A stretch of 64,000 nt of DNA from Bacteroidota bacterium. GTDB lineage: Bacteria; Bacteroidota; Bacteroidia; Chitinophagales; Chitinophagaceae. Position numbers and translations under genes: made by a program. Below the pieces are notes generated by a model. It was not told the origin of the DNA. It was given only the letters and a program-made list of their open reading frames with translations, and searched no databases. This document shows, piece after piece, positions 27,655-36,409 of this stretch (position 1 is the stretch's first letter; every line of letters starts with the position of its first letter). Location of the stretch: positions 40,716-104,715 of the forward strand of contig JAKIZK010000001.1 of the NCBI GenBank assembly GCA_022708055.1, read 5' to 3'.

Positions 27655-29214
27655 TTAAAATCTTCCCGGTATTTCCAGTTTCAAATCTCTTTTCAGCATT
27701 TCATTTCTATTGGCCATTTCCCATGCTGTATAAAAAACAAGTTGTGCTCTTTTTTTGAGAAGTTCATAGTTGATTTTATCTGGTGTGTCGGTTGGCTTGT
27801 GATAATCGGCTCCCAGCATACCATCGTAGTAAAAAATAATGGGAACTCCTTTTGATGCAAAATTGAAATGATCGCTGCGAAAATAAATTCTGTTGGGATC
27901 TTTAGGATCGTTGAATTTGTAATCGAGTTCCATTTTTAGAAATTTCTTGTTTACCGCTTCACTGATGGGTTTTAAATCGGTGCTAATTTTATCGTCACCT
28001 ACCACATACACATAGTTGGTAGAGTCGCCTTGTTTTCTGCTGGCATCGCTACGGCCTATCATATCAATATTTAAGTTGGCAGTTGTTTTCTCCAATGGAA
28101 AAATGGGATGATTGGTATAATATTCCGAACCCCAAAGTCCTTTTTCTTCGCCACTCACCGTCATAAAAACAATGCTGCGGCGTGGACCTTTTCCATTTGC
28201 TTTCGCTTTTGCAAAGGCTTTGGCAATTTCCAGCACACATACCGTGCCCGATCCATCATCATCAGCCCCATAATAAATTACACTATCATTTCTTTTACCC
28301 AAATGATCCATGTGTGCGGTGATGACTAAGTATTCATCTTTTAAATCAGTTCCTTCTAACACAGCAACAACATTCGGCGCTTTGGAAGTTTCTACTGTTT
28401 TTGAATAATTAAAATGCAATGATGCCGGATAAGGCTGTCGTGCAATACCATTTTGTTTTACTTTCTCAAAAAGCTTATCGTTATCCATTTTCAGCAAATT
28501 GGCTCCATCCTTTTCTGAAATACTTACTGACATAAAAGGAGGTTCAGGTGTATTGGGATCTTCGGGCGACCAACGCGAAGCCATGGGCCTTCTTTGCAAT
28601 AGTTTACCCAGGTTTTCATACACAATTACAAGACCTGCAGCACCCAGCTCTCCTGCTTTTCTCATTTTTCCAAAGGCGCTGCCCGGCGAAAAGAAACTAT
28701 TGGCATTGCCTTTTGGTTTATAGCCATCGGGCACACCATCCAACACAAGAACTAATTTATTTTTTACATCCAGTCCGGCATAGTCATTATGGCTGCTGTC
28801 TTGAATACCATAACCCGCAAATACTACTTCTGAAAAAGATTTGTCGTAGCCTTGTGTACTGCTGTTTACACGATAAGTATCGTTACTCAGTTCGTTTCCA
28901 TTGATGGATAAAGAATTTGTTATTACACCATCTCTGTACAACGGATAATATTGTTTGTAGCTGCCGTGGTTTCCGGGCTTTAATCCCAATGATTTGAAAT
29001 AAGCTTCAATATAATCTGCTGCTTTCTCCAGCCCGGGCGAAGGTGTATCACGACCTTCCATTTCTTTACTTGCAATAATGTACAGGTGTTTTTTTAAATC
29101 AGCTGCAGAAATATAAGCTGCAGTCTTCTTTACAATTTTTTTTGATTTTTGTGCACCTGCTGCCAAAGGAAGTACAATAAAAGCAAGTGCGATAATTTTT
29201 AATCGCATACACAA
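27655..29214 (-). CDS. Secreted M28 family zinc aminopeptidase with PA domain
   Basis: The 519-residue protein has a signal peptide (RLKIIALAFIVLPLAAGAQ), a PA insert around residues 120-270 (VVFAGYGIQDSSHNDYAGL, GAAGLVIVYENLG) and an M28 peptidase core. Zinc ligands and catalytic residues are visible in ITAHMDHLG, YYGADDDGSGT, TVSGEEKGLWGSEYY, LNIDMIGR and RSDHFNFA. It is likely a periplasmic or exported aminopeptidase that feeds amino acids to the cell. MCMRLK offers two close starts. Confidence 0.9.
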   Translation of the reverse strand: MCMRLKIIALAFIVLPLAAGAQKSKKIVKKTAAYISAADLKKHLYIIASKEMEGRDTPSPGLEKAADYIEAYFKSLGLKPGNHGSYKQYYPLYRDGVITNSLSINGNELSNDTYRVNSSTQGYDKSFSEVVFAGYGIQDSSHNDYAGLDVKNKLVLVLDGVPDGYKPKGNANSFFSPGSAFGKMRKAGELGAAGLVIVYENLGKLLQRRPMASRWSPEDPNTPEPPFMSVSISEKDGANLLKMDNDKLFEKVKQNGIARQPYPASLHFNYSKTVETSKAPNVVAVLEGTDLKDEYLVITAHMDHLGKRNDSVIYYGADDDGSGTVCVLEIAKAFAKAKANGKGPRRSIVFMTVSGEEKGLWGSEYYTNHPIFPLEKTTANLNIDMIGRSDASRKQGDSTNYVYVVGDDKISTDLKPISEAVNKKFLKMELDYKFNDPKDPNRIYFRSDHFNFASKGVPIIFYYDGMLGADYHKPTDTPDKINYELLKKRAQLVFYTAWEMANRNEMLKRDLKLEIPGRF

Positions 29215-29280
29215 TTATGTTTTAGGGATAAATGTAATCCACAACAATTAAACCACAGCGAAAAAAATGGTAAGCGGATA

Positions 29281-29739
29281 TTATACGTGGCAAGCGATTT
29301 TATTGACACGATTGGCATGTCTTCCGCCTTCAAATGCGGTGGTCATAAACACGGCCAGCATTTTTTCGGCATCGCTTTCGCTTACAAAACGAGCCGGAAT
29401 GCAAATGATATTGGCATCATTGTGTGCACGAGCCAGTTGCGCCAGCTCCTCGCCCCAGCAAATGGCAGCACGTATATGCTGATGTTTATTGGCGGTAATA
29501 GCCACCCCGTTGGCACTGCCACAAAGTAAAATACCAAAGGAACATTCGCCGGCTTCTACTGCGCCGGCTACTGGATGTGCATAGTCGGGATAGTCGGTTG
29601 AATCTTTGCTATGTGTACCAAAATCTTTGAACGGTAAACCCTTGCTTTCTAAAAATGAAATCAGGCTTTCTTTATAATCAAACCCGGCATGATCGCTGCC
29701 GATGGCAATGGGTTTGCTGAGGTCAAAAGAGGATTGCAT
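29281..29739 (-). CDS. rpiB: Ribose-5-phosphate isomerase B
   Basis: The 152-residue protein is of the RpiB/LacA/LacB family and interconverts ribose-5-phosphate and ribulose-5-phosphate in the pentose phosphate pathway. Motifs are IGSDHAGFDYKESLI, DFGTHSKDSTDYPDYAHPV, the active-site Cys in FGILLCGSANGVAI and the NKHQHIRAAICW stretch. The length is typical. It is downstream of tatC on the same strand, with a 104-bp gap that holds a strong inverted repeat. Confidence 0.93.
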   Translation of the reverse strand: MQSSFDLSKPIAIGSDHAGFDYKESLISFLESKGLPFKDFGTHSKDSTDYPDYAHPVAGAVEAGECSFGILLCGSANGVAITANKHQHIRAAICWGEELAQLARAHNDANIICIPARFVSESDAEKMLAVFMTTAFEGGRHANRVNKIACHV

Positions 29740-29785
29740 ACAATTAAGTTTTGAAAAATAAAAAAAAGGAAGTGTGCGAGAATCT

Positions 29786-29813
29786 AATTACAAAGTTACT
29801 CAGCTTTGTAATT
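29786..29813. repeat. Perfect 10-bp inverted repeat between tatC and rpiB
   Basis: AATTACAAAG and CTTTGTAATT pair fully around an 8-nt loop. On neither strand is the stem followed at once by a T run, so it is a poor terminator. It could be an operator, or an mRNA stabilising or processing hairpin between tatC and rpiB. Confidence 0.5.
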
Positions 29814-29843
29814 TATAAGTGTCATTTTTTGGAGAAAAAATAA

Positions 29844-30701
29844 TTAACTCCATTCTTTTTCTGCTTTATCCTGTTGCTTATTGATACGTGCGGCTACAAT
29901 TATACTTGCTTCATAGAGCAAATAAAGTGGAATGGTAACTATTGTGAGGCTAAAAGGATCGGTAGAAGGAGTAATGATAGCTGCCGCAATTAATATTATG
30001 ACGAATGCATGGCGTCGATATTTCCGAAGGAAGCTGGCTTTTAAAAAGCCAATTTTGGCCAACACCATAACCAACAAAGGCATTTGAAACAGAATACCAA
30101 TACCCACAGTAGTATAAATCAGATTTTCCAGATAGTCGGAAAAAGAAGGCATAATCACAATCTGGTCACTCATTTTAAAATTGAAATAAAAGTTGACCAT
30201 AAAAGGTGTGAGGATGAAATAACCAAAAGCAACGCCGATAAAAAACAATAAAGTAACCCAAAAGATTACACCCCTTGTTTTTTTTCTTTCTTTATCAGAT
30301 AAAGCCGGGCGAACAAATTTCCAAAACTCCCAAAAAATATAAGGGAAGGCCAATACAAATCCGCCCATAAAGCCGACAGTGAAGTAAGAAATAAACTGTC
30401 CGGTCATTTTGTTTTCCAGAAACTGTGCTTTTATGGGCGGAAAACAAATCGTATCGCCAATGCCGATAGCATGACCAAGATCGCAAAGCCATTTGGCTGC
30501 AATAAAATTATTACGGGTGGGCGCCAGTAAAATGCCGTCCACAATATCTTTTGCAAAAATTAAAACAATAATGCACCCAATAGCAATGGCAATAACAGAA
30601 CGAATGAGGTGCCAACGCAACTCTTCCAGGTGGTCGATAAAAGACATATCACCTGTATCTGTTTCTTTTTTTCTTTTATTAAAAAAGTCTAATAAAGCCA
30701 T
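29844..30701 (-). CDS. tatC: Sec-independent protein translocase TatC
   Basis: The 285-residue inner-membrane protein is the twin-arginine signal receptor of the Tat system. It has six membrane helices and the family marks MSFIDHLEELRWHL at the N terminus, FWKFVRPALSDKERK in the first cytoplasmic loop and ITPSTDPFSLTIVTIPLYLLYE near the end. There is an extra loop of about 40 residues after helix 1 (around residues 57-100), common in Bacteroidota TatC. No tatA gene is next to it. A -7 box lies 19 nt before the ATG. Confidence 0.95.
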   Translation of the reverse strand: MALLDFFNKRKKETDTGDMSFIDHLEELRWHLIRSVIAIAIGCIIVLIFAKDIVDGILLAPTRNNFIAAKWLCDLGHAIGIGDTICFPPIKAQFLENKMTGQFISYFTVGFMGGFVLAFPYIFWEFWKFVRPALSDKERKKTRGVIFWVTLLFFIGVAFGYFILTPFMVNFYFNFKMSDQIVIMPSFSDYLENLIYTTVGIGILFQMPLLVMVLAKIGFLKASFLRKYRRHAFVIILIAAAIITPSTDPFSLTIVTIPLYLLYEASIIVAARINKQQDKAEKEWS

Positions 30702-30720
30702 CTGTGGTTTTGAATGAGGG

Positions 30721-30728
30721 CAAAGATA
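30721..30728 (-). promoter_or_regulatory. -7 box TATCTTTG before tatC
   Basis: On the minus strand TATCTTTG matches TAnnTTTG exactly and is followed by C, 19 nt before the ATG at 30701, giving a short leader of roughly 13 nt. Confidence 0.5.
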
Positions 30729-30799
30729 AAGGGTGAATCGGATTGATTGTTGGCCGGTTGGTTAATAAGTAGTAAAGACATATTTATGAATCCCGGTCT

Positions 30800-32050
30800 T
30801 TATTTCAGTTTTTTCATTTTTACCATTTCAATTCGGGTATCACTTACGTTTACTATATCAAACTCATAATTTTCAATAATGATGCGTTCTTTTTGACGGG
30901 GAATGGTTTCATGATAGTTGATGATGTACCCGGAAAGTGTTTCACTTTCATCATCGGCAAAATCAAAGTCGTATTTATTTTCCAAATAATCGAGCTCGAG
31001 CCTGCCGCTAAAAATAAATTCATTTTCAGCAAGTTGTTTTTCTACAAACTCTTCAGTGTCGTATTCATCCTGTATTTCTCCGAAAAGTTCTTCCAGCACA
31101 TCTTCCAAAGTTACGATGCCGGCTGTACCTCCAAACTCATCAACCACCCATGCAATACTTTTTCGTTCGCGGGAAAGTTTTCCAATCAGGTCGGTGGCTG
31201 TCATACTTTCAGGCACCGCAGGAATCGTAATCAATATTGAAGCAATAGAAGCGGGATTTTTAAATAAATCCAACTGGTGCATATAACCAGTAATATTATC
31301 AATGGTTTGATTATAAACAACCAGTTTACTAAGTCTTGTTTCTTCAAATTTTTTTCTTACCTCATCCATCGATGCAGTACTGTCAATTCCTATAATTTCT
31401 TTACGCGGTACTAAGCATTGGCGAATTCTTATTTTAGGAAGTTCCTGTGCATTTTCCAGTAATTGCGCATTCCGCTCTTGTCGTTCATCATCGGGTTGTG
31501 GTTGAAATAAATGTTTGAGATCGCTTCGCTCAAAAGCTTCTTTATCTTTTCCCATTCTCACTCCGAAAACATATTTCAAAATCCACTCAGAAAGTTTGAT
31601 TAAAGAAATTGCAACCGGCGAAAATAATTGATAAAAAAAGTCAGTAACTCTTGCTAAAGCGGTCAACCATTTATTGCTATGCGCCCTAAAATAGGCTCGT
31701 GGAATAAATTCAGCAAATAACAAAACAACCCCGGTTGTAAAGCCAATTTCAAAAAGTGAATGAAGCAGCTCGCTTTGAATATGCAGGTAACTCCAGATGG
31801 GGTGCATCACATGGCTCAATTGCAAACCCAGAAAAGTAAGAAATATGATATATCCAATAAGTGTGGTGCCCAAAAACCGGTCGGGCGACTCAATAAATCT
31901 TGTAATGATGCCGGAGGTAGTGTTTCCCTGTTTTTTCTTTAACTCCAGCGAAAGCCGGTTGGCACTATAGTATGCCATTTCAATGCCCGAAAAAAAAGCC
32001 ATTAACAATAGCGTCAAAATAAAAAGTACTATGGATTCCCATTCAATCAT
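30800..32050 (-). CDS. Hemolysin/CNNM-CorC family membrane protein
   Basis: The 416-residue protein has an N-terminal DUF21 (CNNM) membrane domain of about 190 residues, a pair of CBS domains (about 210-330, VPRKEIIGIDSTASMDEV, LVVYNQTIDNITGYMH, SIAWVVDEFGGTAGIVTLEDV) and a C-terminal CorC/HlyC domain (FIFSGRLELDYLENKYDFD). Relatives export magnesium or cobalt; the GldE protein of gliding Bacteroidota is in the same family, but assigning that name is not justified here. A near-match -7 box (TATCTTCG) sits 3 nt before the ATG. Confidence 0.88.
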   Translation of the reverse strand: MIEWESIVLFILTLLLMAFFSGIEMAYYSANRLSLELKKKQGNTTSGIITRFIESPDRFLGTTLIGYIIFLTFLGLQLSHVMHPIWSYLHIQSELLHSLFEIGFTTGVVLLFAEFIPRAYFRAHSNKWLTALARVTDFFYQLFSPVAISLIKLSEWILKYVFGVRMGKDKEAFERSDLKHLFQPQPDDERQERNAQLLENAQELPKIRIRQCLVPRKEIIGIDSTASMDEVRKKFEETRLSKLVVYNQTIDNITGYMHQLDLFKNPASIASILITIPAVPESMTATDLIGKLSRERKSIAWVVDEFGGTAGIVTLEDVLEELFGEIQDEYDTEEFVEKQLAENEFIFSGRLELDYLENKYDFDFADDESETLSGYIINYHETIPRQKERIIIENYEFDIVNVSDTRIEMVKMKKLK

Positions 32051-32101
32051 ACTGCGAAGATACCCTGCCGGAAGGATATGTGTGCATTTGAAATGTAAGC
32101 G

Positions 32102-32683
32102 TTATTTGTCCAACAAAAATCTGCTAACGATATGCTCTGCCTCTTTGCAGGCTCTTTCTAATTTATCGTTTAAAATTATGTGATCAAACCGGTCTTTAAA
32201 AGAGAGTTCATAAGCCGCTTTGCTGATGCGGGCCTGTAAAGATTCAGGGGTTTCGGTACCACGGGCTTTTAATCTTTTTTCTAATTCCTCAATAGAAGGT
32301 GGTTCTATAAAAAGCGAAAGTGAATGTTCACGATATTGCTCCTGAATATTAATGCCGCCTTTTACATCTACATCCAATAATGGCGCTTTGTGCTGTTTCC
32401 AGATGCGTTCCAGTTCGCTTTTCAGTGTGCCATAGTATTTATCGTGGTACACCATTTCCCATTCAGCAAATTCATTATGTTCTATACGCCGGCGAAATTC
32501 ATTGGCCGAAATGAAATAATAATCCATACCATGCTTTTCACGATTGCGTGGTGGACGGGTAGCACAAGAAATGGAAAACAACAAATGTGCAGGAAAACTT
32601 TGCAGCAGGTGCCGGGTTACTGAGGTTTTGCCCGCACCCGATGGTGCTGCTATGATGACAATTTTATTTGCTGACTCAGCCAT
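32102..32683 (-). CDS. gmk: Guanylate kinase
   Basis: The enzyme phosphorylates GMP to GDP. The P-loop is IIAAPSGAGKTSVTRHLL. GMP-binding residues lie in SCATRPPRNREKHGMDYYFIS and FAEWEMVYHDKYYGTLKSE, and LLDVDVKGGINIQEQY follows. I set the start at MAESANKIVI (32683), which leaves 193 residues, normal for the family. The open frame continues to 32755, but a -7-like box TTTCTTTG ends 3 nt before 32683, which argues against the longer form. It is divergent from the T9SS-type M1 peptidase gene. Confidence 0.93.
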   Translation of the reverse strand: MAESANKIVIIAAPSGAGKTSVTRHLLQSFPAHLLFSISCATRPPRNREKHGMDYYFISANEFRRRIEHNEFAEWEMVYHDKYYGTLKSELERIWKQHKAPLLDVDVKGGINIQEQYREHSLSLFIEPPSIEELEKRLKARGTETPESLQARISKAAYELSFKDRFDHIILNDKLERACKEAEHIVSRFLLDK

Positions 32684-32686
32684 GTG

Positions 32687-32694
32687 CAAAGAAA
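32687..32694 (-). promoter_or_regulatory. -7-like box TTTCTTTG before gmk
   Basis: On the minus strand TTTCTTTG matches TAnnTTTG at all fixed positions but one and is followed by C. It ends 3 nt before the ATG at 32683 and supports that start. Confidence 0.35.
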
Positions 32695-32772
32695 AGAAAA
32701 GTATTAACACAACGTAATTTCTCAAATACTGTAAATACAACTTTCTTTTTTGCAATCAAAAAACATTCATTG

Positions 32773-35700
32773 ATGAAAAACTCCAAACTTTGCAGTATGC
32801 GTATTATGAAAACTTATTTCGTATTTATTTTATCAGTTTTTGCATTTGTGCTCCAAAGCCGGGCACAGAAAAATGATTACTACCACCGTATGAGTAAGGA
32901 AACCCATCCATTTAGCAGCGGACAAAGCGGCACCGGTGCTAATATTGATGTGCTTTATCATAAAATTTACTGGCGCATCAATCCTGATACTACGGTGAAG
33001 TACCTAAAAGGTTTTGTGCAAACAAATTTTAAAACAATACAGGATCTTGTTTCAACTATATCTTTTGACCTGCGAGATGTGATGTCAATTGATTCCGTTA
33101 TTTTCAGAAATGCTCAGCTTCCGCCCGCAAGTATAAATCGTTCAGGAAATATTGTTACCCTTTCTTTAGGTGTAAGCCTTGCAAACAATTTTATAGATTC
33201 TGTACGCATATATTATCAGGGTGTGCCACCGGCGGCCACAGGTGCATCGCAAGGTTATCAAAGGGCGAATAGCTCCACCGCAGGAAATTATATTACTACA
33301 CTTTCCGAATCGTATGAAGACCGTGACTGGTGGCCTTGTAAAGCTGATATGCAGGATAAAATTGATTCCATGGACATTATTGTAAATGTGCCCTGGGCTT
33401 CCCCAACGGCTGCCGATACTTTTTGGGTAGCTTCAAACGGAAGATTAGTTGATTCTACCATTACGGGTGGCAACCGAACCTTTGTTTTCAAAACACGATA
33501 CCCCATTGCCTCTTATCTTGTTTTTGTATCGGTAGCGAGATTCAACAGATATTACAGATCTGTCAATGTAAGCGGAACAGAAATACCTGTGGTTTATAAT
33601 CTCTTCAGAGGGAAATCAACATCGCAATACAATAGTATTCTTTCCGCAATGGATGATATGAATTTTATGTTACAGGGATTTAGTACTCGTTTTGGTGACT
33701 ATCCTTTCAAAAATGAAAAACATGGATACTATGATGGCTTGTTGGGTGCAGGGGGTATGGAGCATCAAACCATGTCGGGAATGGCTACATCAGCTTTAAC
33801 GAGTAGTCGTACACTTGCACATGAACTGAACCATCAATGGTTTGGTGATAACGTAACCTTTGCAACCTGGAACGACCTTTGGCTTGCCGAAGGTTTTGCC
33901 CGTTATAGCGAAGCCTTAGCCGGCGAAATAATGCCCTCACTGGGTATTAATCCTTTTGGTGTACGCAGTGGTATTAAGTCAAGTGCTTTATCATATTCAG
34001 TAAGTGTTTGGATTCCTGATGCGAATATGGTTAATTCAAATGCCATCTGGAACAGTTCTTATGGTGGTGCAGTATATGAACGCGGCGGTATGATTGTTTC
34101 CATGCTTAGAGCCATGAGTGGTGATGCAAAATTTTTTCAGGCACTTGCCAATTATCAAACTCAGTTAAAAGGAAAATCGGCTACGGCTGATTCTTTAAAA
34201 AATCAATTCAATACAGTATTGGGAGTTGATATCACACCGTTTTTTAATGATTATGTAGGCGGTTCAGGTAAAGGCACAACTGCTGTGGGTGGCAAAGGAT
34301 ACCCAACCAATACGGTGAACTGGAACAGTCCGGTAGCAAACAAATTAATAATACAAGCCGGTGGGCAAACGCAGAGTAGTGGTTCCAATGTTTCATATTT
34401 CAGAGGTCCGGTGGTATTACATCTAAGGGGAAGTGTGGCTACTCAAGATACTACGATTACTTATTTTGACTGGGGTGGGGGCAATCTTTCATTTGCAGGA
34501 AATGGTATAAGCACACCCATTCCCGGAGGAAAGCTGAGTTACAATTTATCATTCACGCCGGTAAATATATTTTATGATGATAGCGCAAGAACGATGTCAA
34601 CAGGCACAATCGTTCATGTACCCGGGTTGAATGATGGTAGTTTTTCATTGGGAAATACTGCGAGTGCATCAGCTACTTGTCCGGCTCCTGCTATTATGAA
34701 TGCCACATTAAGTACAACTTCCGATGGTGGTTTTCTCAATCCTATTACATTATCGGCAAGCGCTGGTGTGCCTGCAGGAACAACGGTAAGCTTTAGCCCC
34801 AATCCGGTAATTCCCGGAAATAGCACGAGTGTGTTACTCAACAATGCACAAACACTGACACCCGGCACCTATTCAATAACAGTACAGGGATCGGCAAGCG
34901 GAGTGCCCGTTCAAACGACAACGGTAAACTTTATAATCAACACAGGAAACGGACCTACAATCAATACACAGCCGGCAGATGTAACTGCATGTGTAGGCAC
35001 CCATGTTAGTTTCAATATTACCGCTTCCGCTGCCACCGGTTTTCAATGGCAGTTAAGCATTGATGGTGGTATAAACTGGACGAATATAAGTGGAGCAACC
35101 GCAAATAGTATTTCATTATCGGCTGTATCAGTAAGTATGAATAGCAACCGCTATCGATGTATAGCATCTACATTTTGCGGCAGCACGGTTTCCGGTACCG
35201 CACTGCTAAAAGTGGAAACAGCTGCAACGATACAAACACAACCCTTATCTGTAGCTGTTTGCGAAGGGGCAAATGCCGGATTTTATATTACCGCAAATGC
35301 TTTATCTCCCATTTCATATCAATGGCAGATAAGTACAAATGGAGGAATAAATTGGGTAGATATTGCCGGTGCAAACTCGTCGGCATATAACATAAGTAAT
35401 ACTTCTATTACACAACACAACTACGCATACCGTTGTGTGCTAACCAGTGCCGCATGTTCAGCCCCTGTTATTTCAAATGTGGCTACACTTTCCGTAAGAA
35501 AAATTCCTGTTGTGGCGCTTGTAGCCAACCCCGGAACCGGTTTATTGCCCGGTGCTACTACTCATTTAAATGCAAATGTAACCTCAACAGGCGGTGCCAA
35601 TTCTTATAACTGGTTTTATAACAGTGCGCCTTTGTCATTTTCCGGCAATCAGTATGAAGTGGATATTGAAAAAATTGGAAATTATCGGGTAACAGTCATG

Positions 35701-36030
35701 GAGGCATGGGCGGGTGGTCCGGTATGTTCAGCCACATCATCACTTGTTACCATTCAGGCTTTGGCTAGTAATAAATTATTTGTATTTCCAAGTCCAAATA
35801 ATGGACGGTTTGAAGTGGCATACTACAATGAAACGGGAAATCAGGCACAGCGACATCTTACGATTGTAAATGCAAGCGGGCAAAAAGTATTTGACAAAGT
35901 CTTCACGATTAATGGGTCTTATACTTTGCTGCCCATTGACCTGCGCCAAGCCGCTACCGGTATTTATTTTGTATTTGTTTACAATGCAGCAGGTAAAAAA
36001 TTAGCTACCGGTAAAGTGCATATCAGATAG
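32773..36030 (+). CDS. Secreted M1 family metallopeptidase with Ig-like repeats and T9SS sorting domain
   Basis: The protein of about 1085 residues has a signal peptide, an M1 aminopeptidase part and a long repeat tail. The zinc site is HELNHQWFGD with the third ligand in LAEGFARYSEA. Next come an Ig-like region (GFLNPITLSASAGVPAGTT) and two similar repeats (FQWQLSIDGGINWTNISGA and YQWQISTNGGINWVDIAGA). The last 85 residues, from KLFVFPSPNNGRFEVAYYN to the end, are a type A T9SS sorting domain. It is thus exported through T9SS to the surface. MKNSKLCS at 32773 or MKTYFVFILS at 32806 are the likely starts; the open frame begins at 32668, inside the divergent gmk gene. Confidence 0.9.
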   Translation: MKNSKLCSMRIMKTYFVFILSVFAFVLQSRAQKNDYYHRMSKETHPFSSGQSGTGANIDVLYHKIYWRINPDTTVKYLKGFVQTNFKTIQDLVSTISFDLRDVMSIDSVIFRNAQLPPASINRSGNIVTLSLGVSLANNFIDSVRIYYQGVPPAATGASQGYQRANSSTAGNYITTLSESYEDRDWWPCKADMQDKIDSMDIIVNVPWASPTAADTFWVASNGRLVDSTITGGNRTFVFKTRYPIASYLVFVSVARFNRYYRSVNVSGTEIPVVYNLFRGKSTSQYNSILSAMDDMNFMLQGFSTRFGDYPFKNEKHGYYDGLLGAGGMEHQTMSGMATSALTSSRTLAHELNHQWFGDNVTFATWNDLWLAEGFARYSEALAGEIMPSLGINPFGVRSGIKSSALSYSVSVWIPDANMVNSNAIWNSSYGGAVYERGGMIVSMLRAMSGDAKFFQALANYQTQLKGKSATADSLKNQFNTVLGVDITPFFNDYVGGSGKGTTAVGGKGYPTNTVNWNSPVANKLIIQAGGQTQSSGSNVSYFRGPVVLHLRGSVATQDTTITYFDWGGGNLSFAGNGISTPIPGGKLSYNLSFTPVNIFYDDSARTMSTGTIVHVPGLNDGSFSLGNTASASATCPAPAIMNATLSTTSDGGFLNPITLSASAGVPAGTTVSFSPNPVIPGNSTSVLLNNAQTLTPGTYSITVQGSASGVPVQTTTVNFIINTGNGPTINTQPADVTACVGTHVSFNITASAATGFQWQLSIDGGINWTNISGATANSISLSAVSVSMNSNRYRCIASTFCGSTVSGTALLKVETAATIQTQPLSVAVCEGANAGFYITANALSPISYQWQISTNGGINWVDIAGANSSAYNISNTSITQHNYAYRCVLTSAACSAPVISNVATLSVRKIPVVALVANPGTGLLPGATTHLNANVTSTGGANSYNWFYNSAPLSFSGNQYEVDIEKIGNYRVTVMEAWAGGPVCSATSSLVTIQALASNKLFVFPSPNNGRFEVAYYNETGNQAQRHLTIVNASGQKVFDKVFTINGSYTLLPIDLRQAATGIYFVFVYNAAGKKLATGKVHIR

Positions 36031-36353
36031 AGGAGAAAACCGATGCTGTAAAATCATGTTTCGCCCCGATGCAGTTTAGGTTCAAGCTTCAACATCGTTC
36101 TTACTCATTTTTCGTTCCGATTGAGTTATCGTGTTGATGAAATGAAATTTTTATATCGTTGAACTTTTGATGCGATTCGTTGTATGAATTTTGAATGTTG
36201 CTGAAGGAAAAATATCAACAATCCATTGCTGGTCTTTTTGGTTTAAATCAATAAACTGAATACTTACAAGCCCCATCGGGGCGGCAGTTTGTCTACAAAT
36301 AAAACCCATTTTTTTGGCAAGCACATCATTACAAAATTTTTTATCTCAACGAT
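36031..36353. repeat. Intergenic region with a GCCCC hairpin and distant inverted repeats
   Basis: No gene is seen. GCCCC-ATC-GGGGC forms a small hairpin at 36270-36282. CATCGGGGCG (36274-36283) is the exact reverse complement of CGCCCCGATG at 36062-36071, so the ends of about 220 bp form an inverted repeat. The layout resembles interspersed non-coding repeats seen in many Bacteroidota genomes. Copy number in this genome is not known from one window. Confidence 0.4.
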
Positions 36354-36388
36354 AAAAAAAATCCCGGAAGGAAAACCTTACCGGGATT
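36354..36388 (-). terminator. Rho-independent terminator after the M1 peptidase gene
   Basis: On the minus strand AATCCCGG and CCGGGATT pair (36360-36367 with 36381-36388), with a further AAGG/CCTT inner stem and AAAA loop, then a run of T. The outer stem is the same as in the terminator at 27601-27633. Confidence 0.85.
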
Positions 36389-36409
36389 AATATTTTATTT
36401 GAAAAAAAA

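Noticed and set aside
32684..32755. Longer N terminus of guanylate kinase
   Set aside because: A -7-like box lies inside it, 3 nt before the conserved start, and the extra residues do not resemble guanylate kinase.
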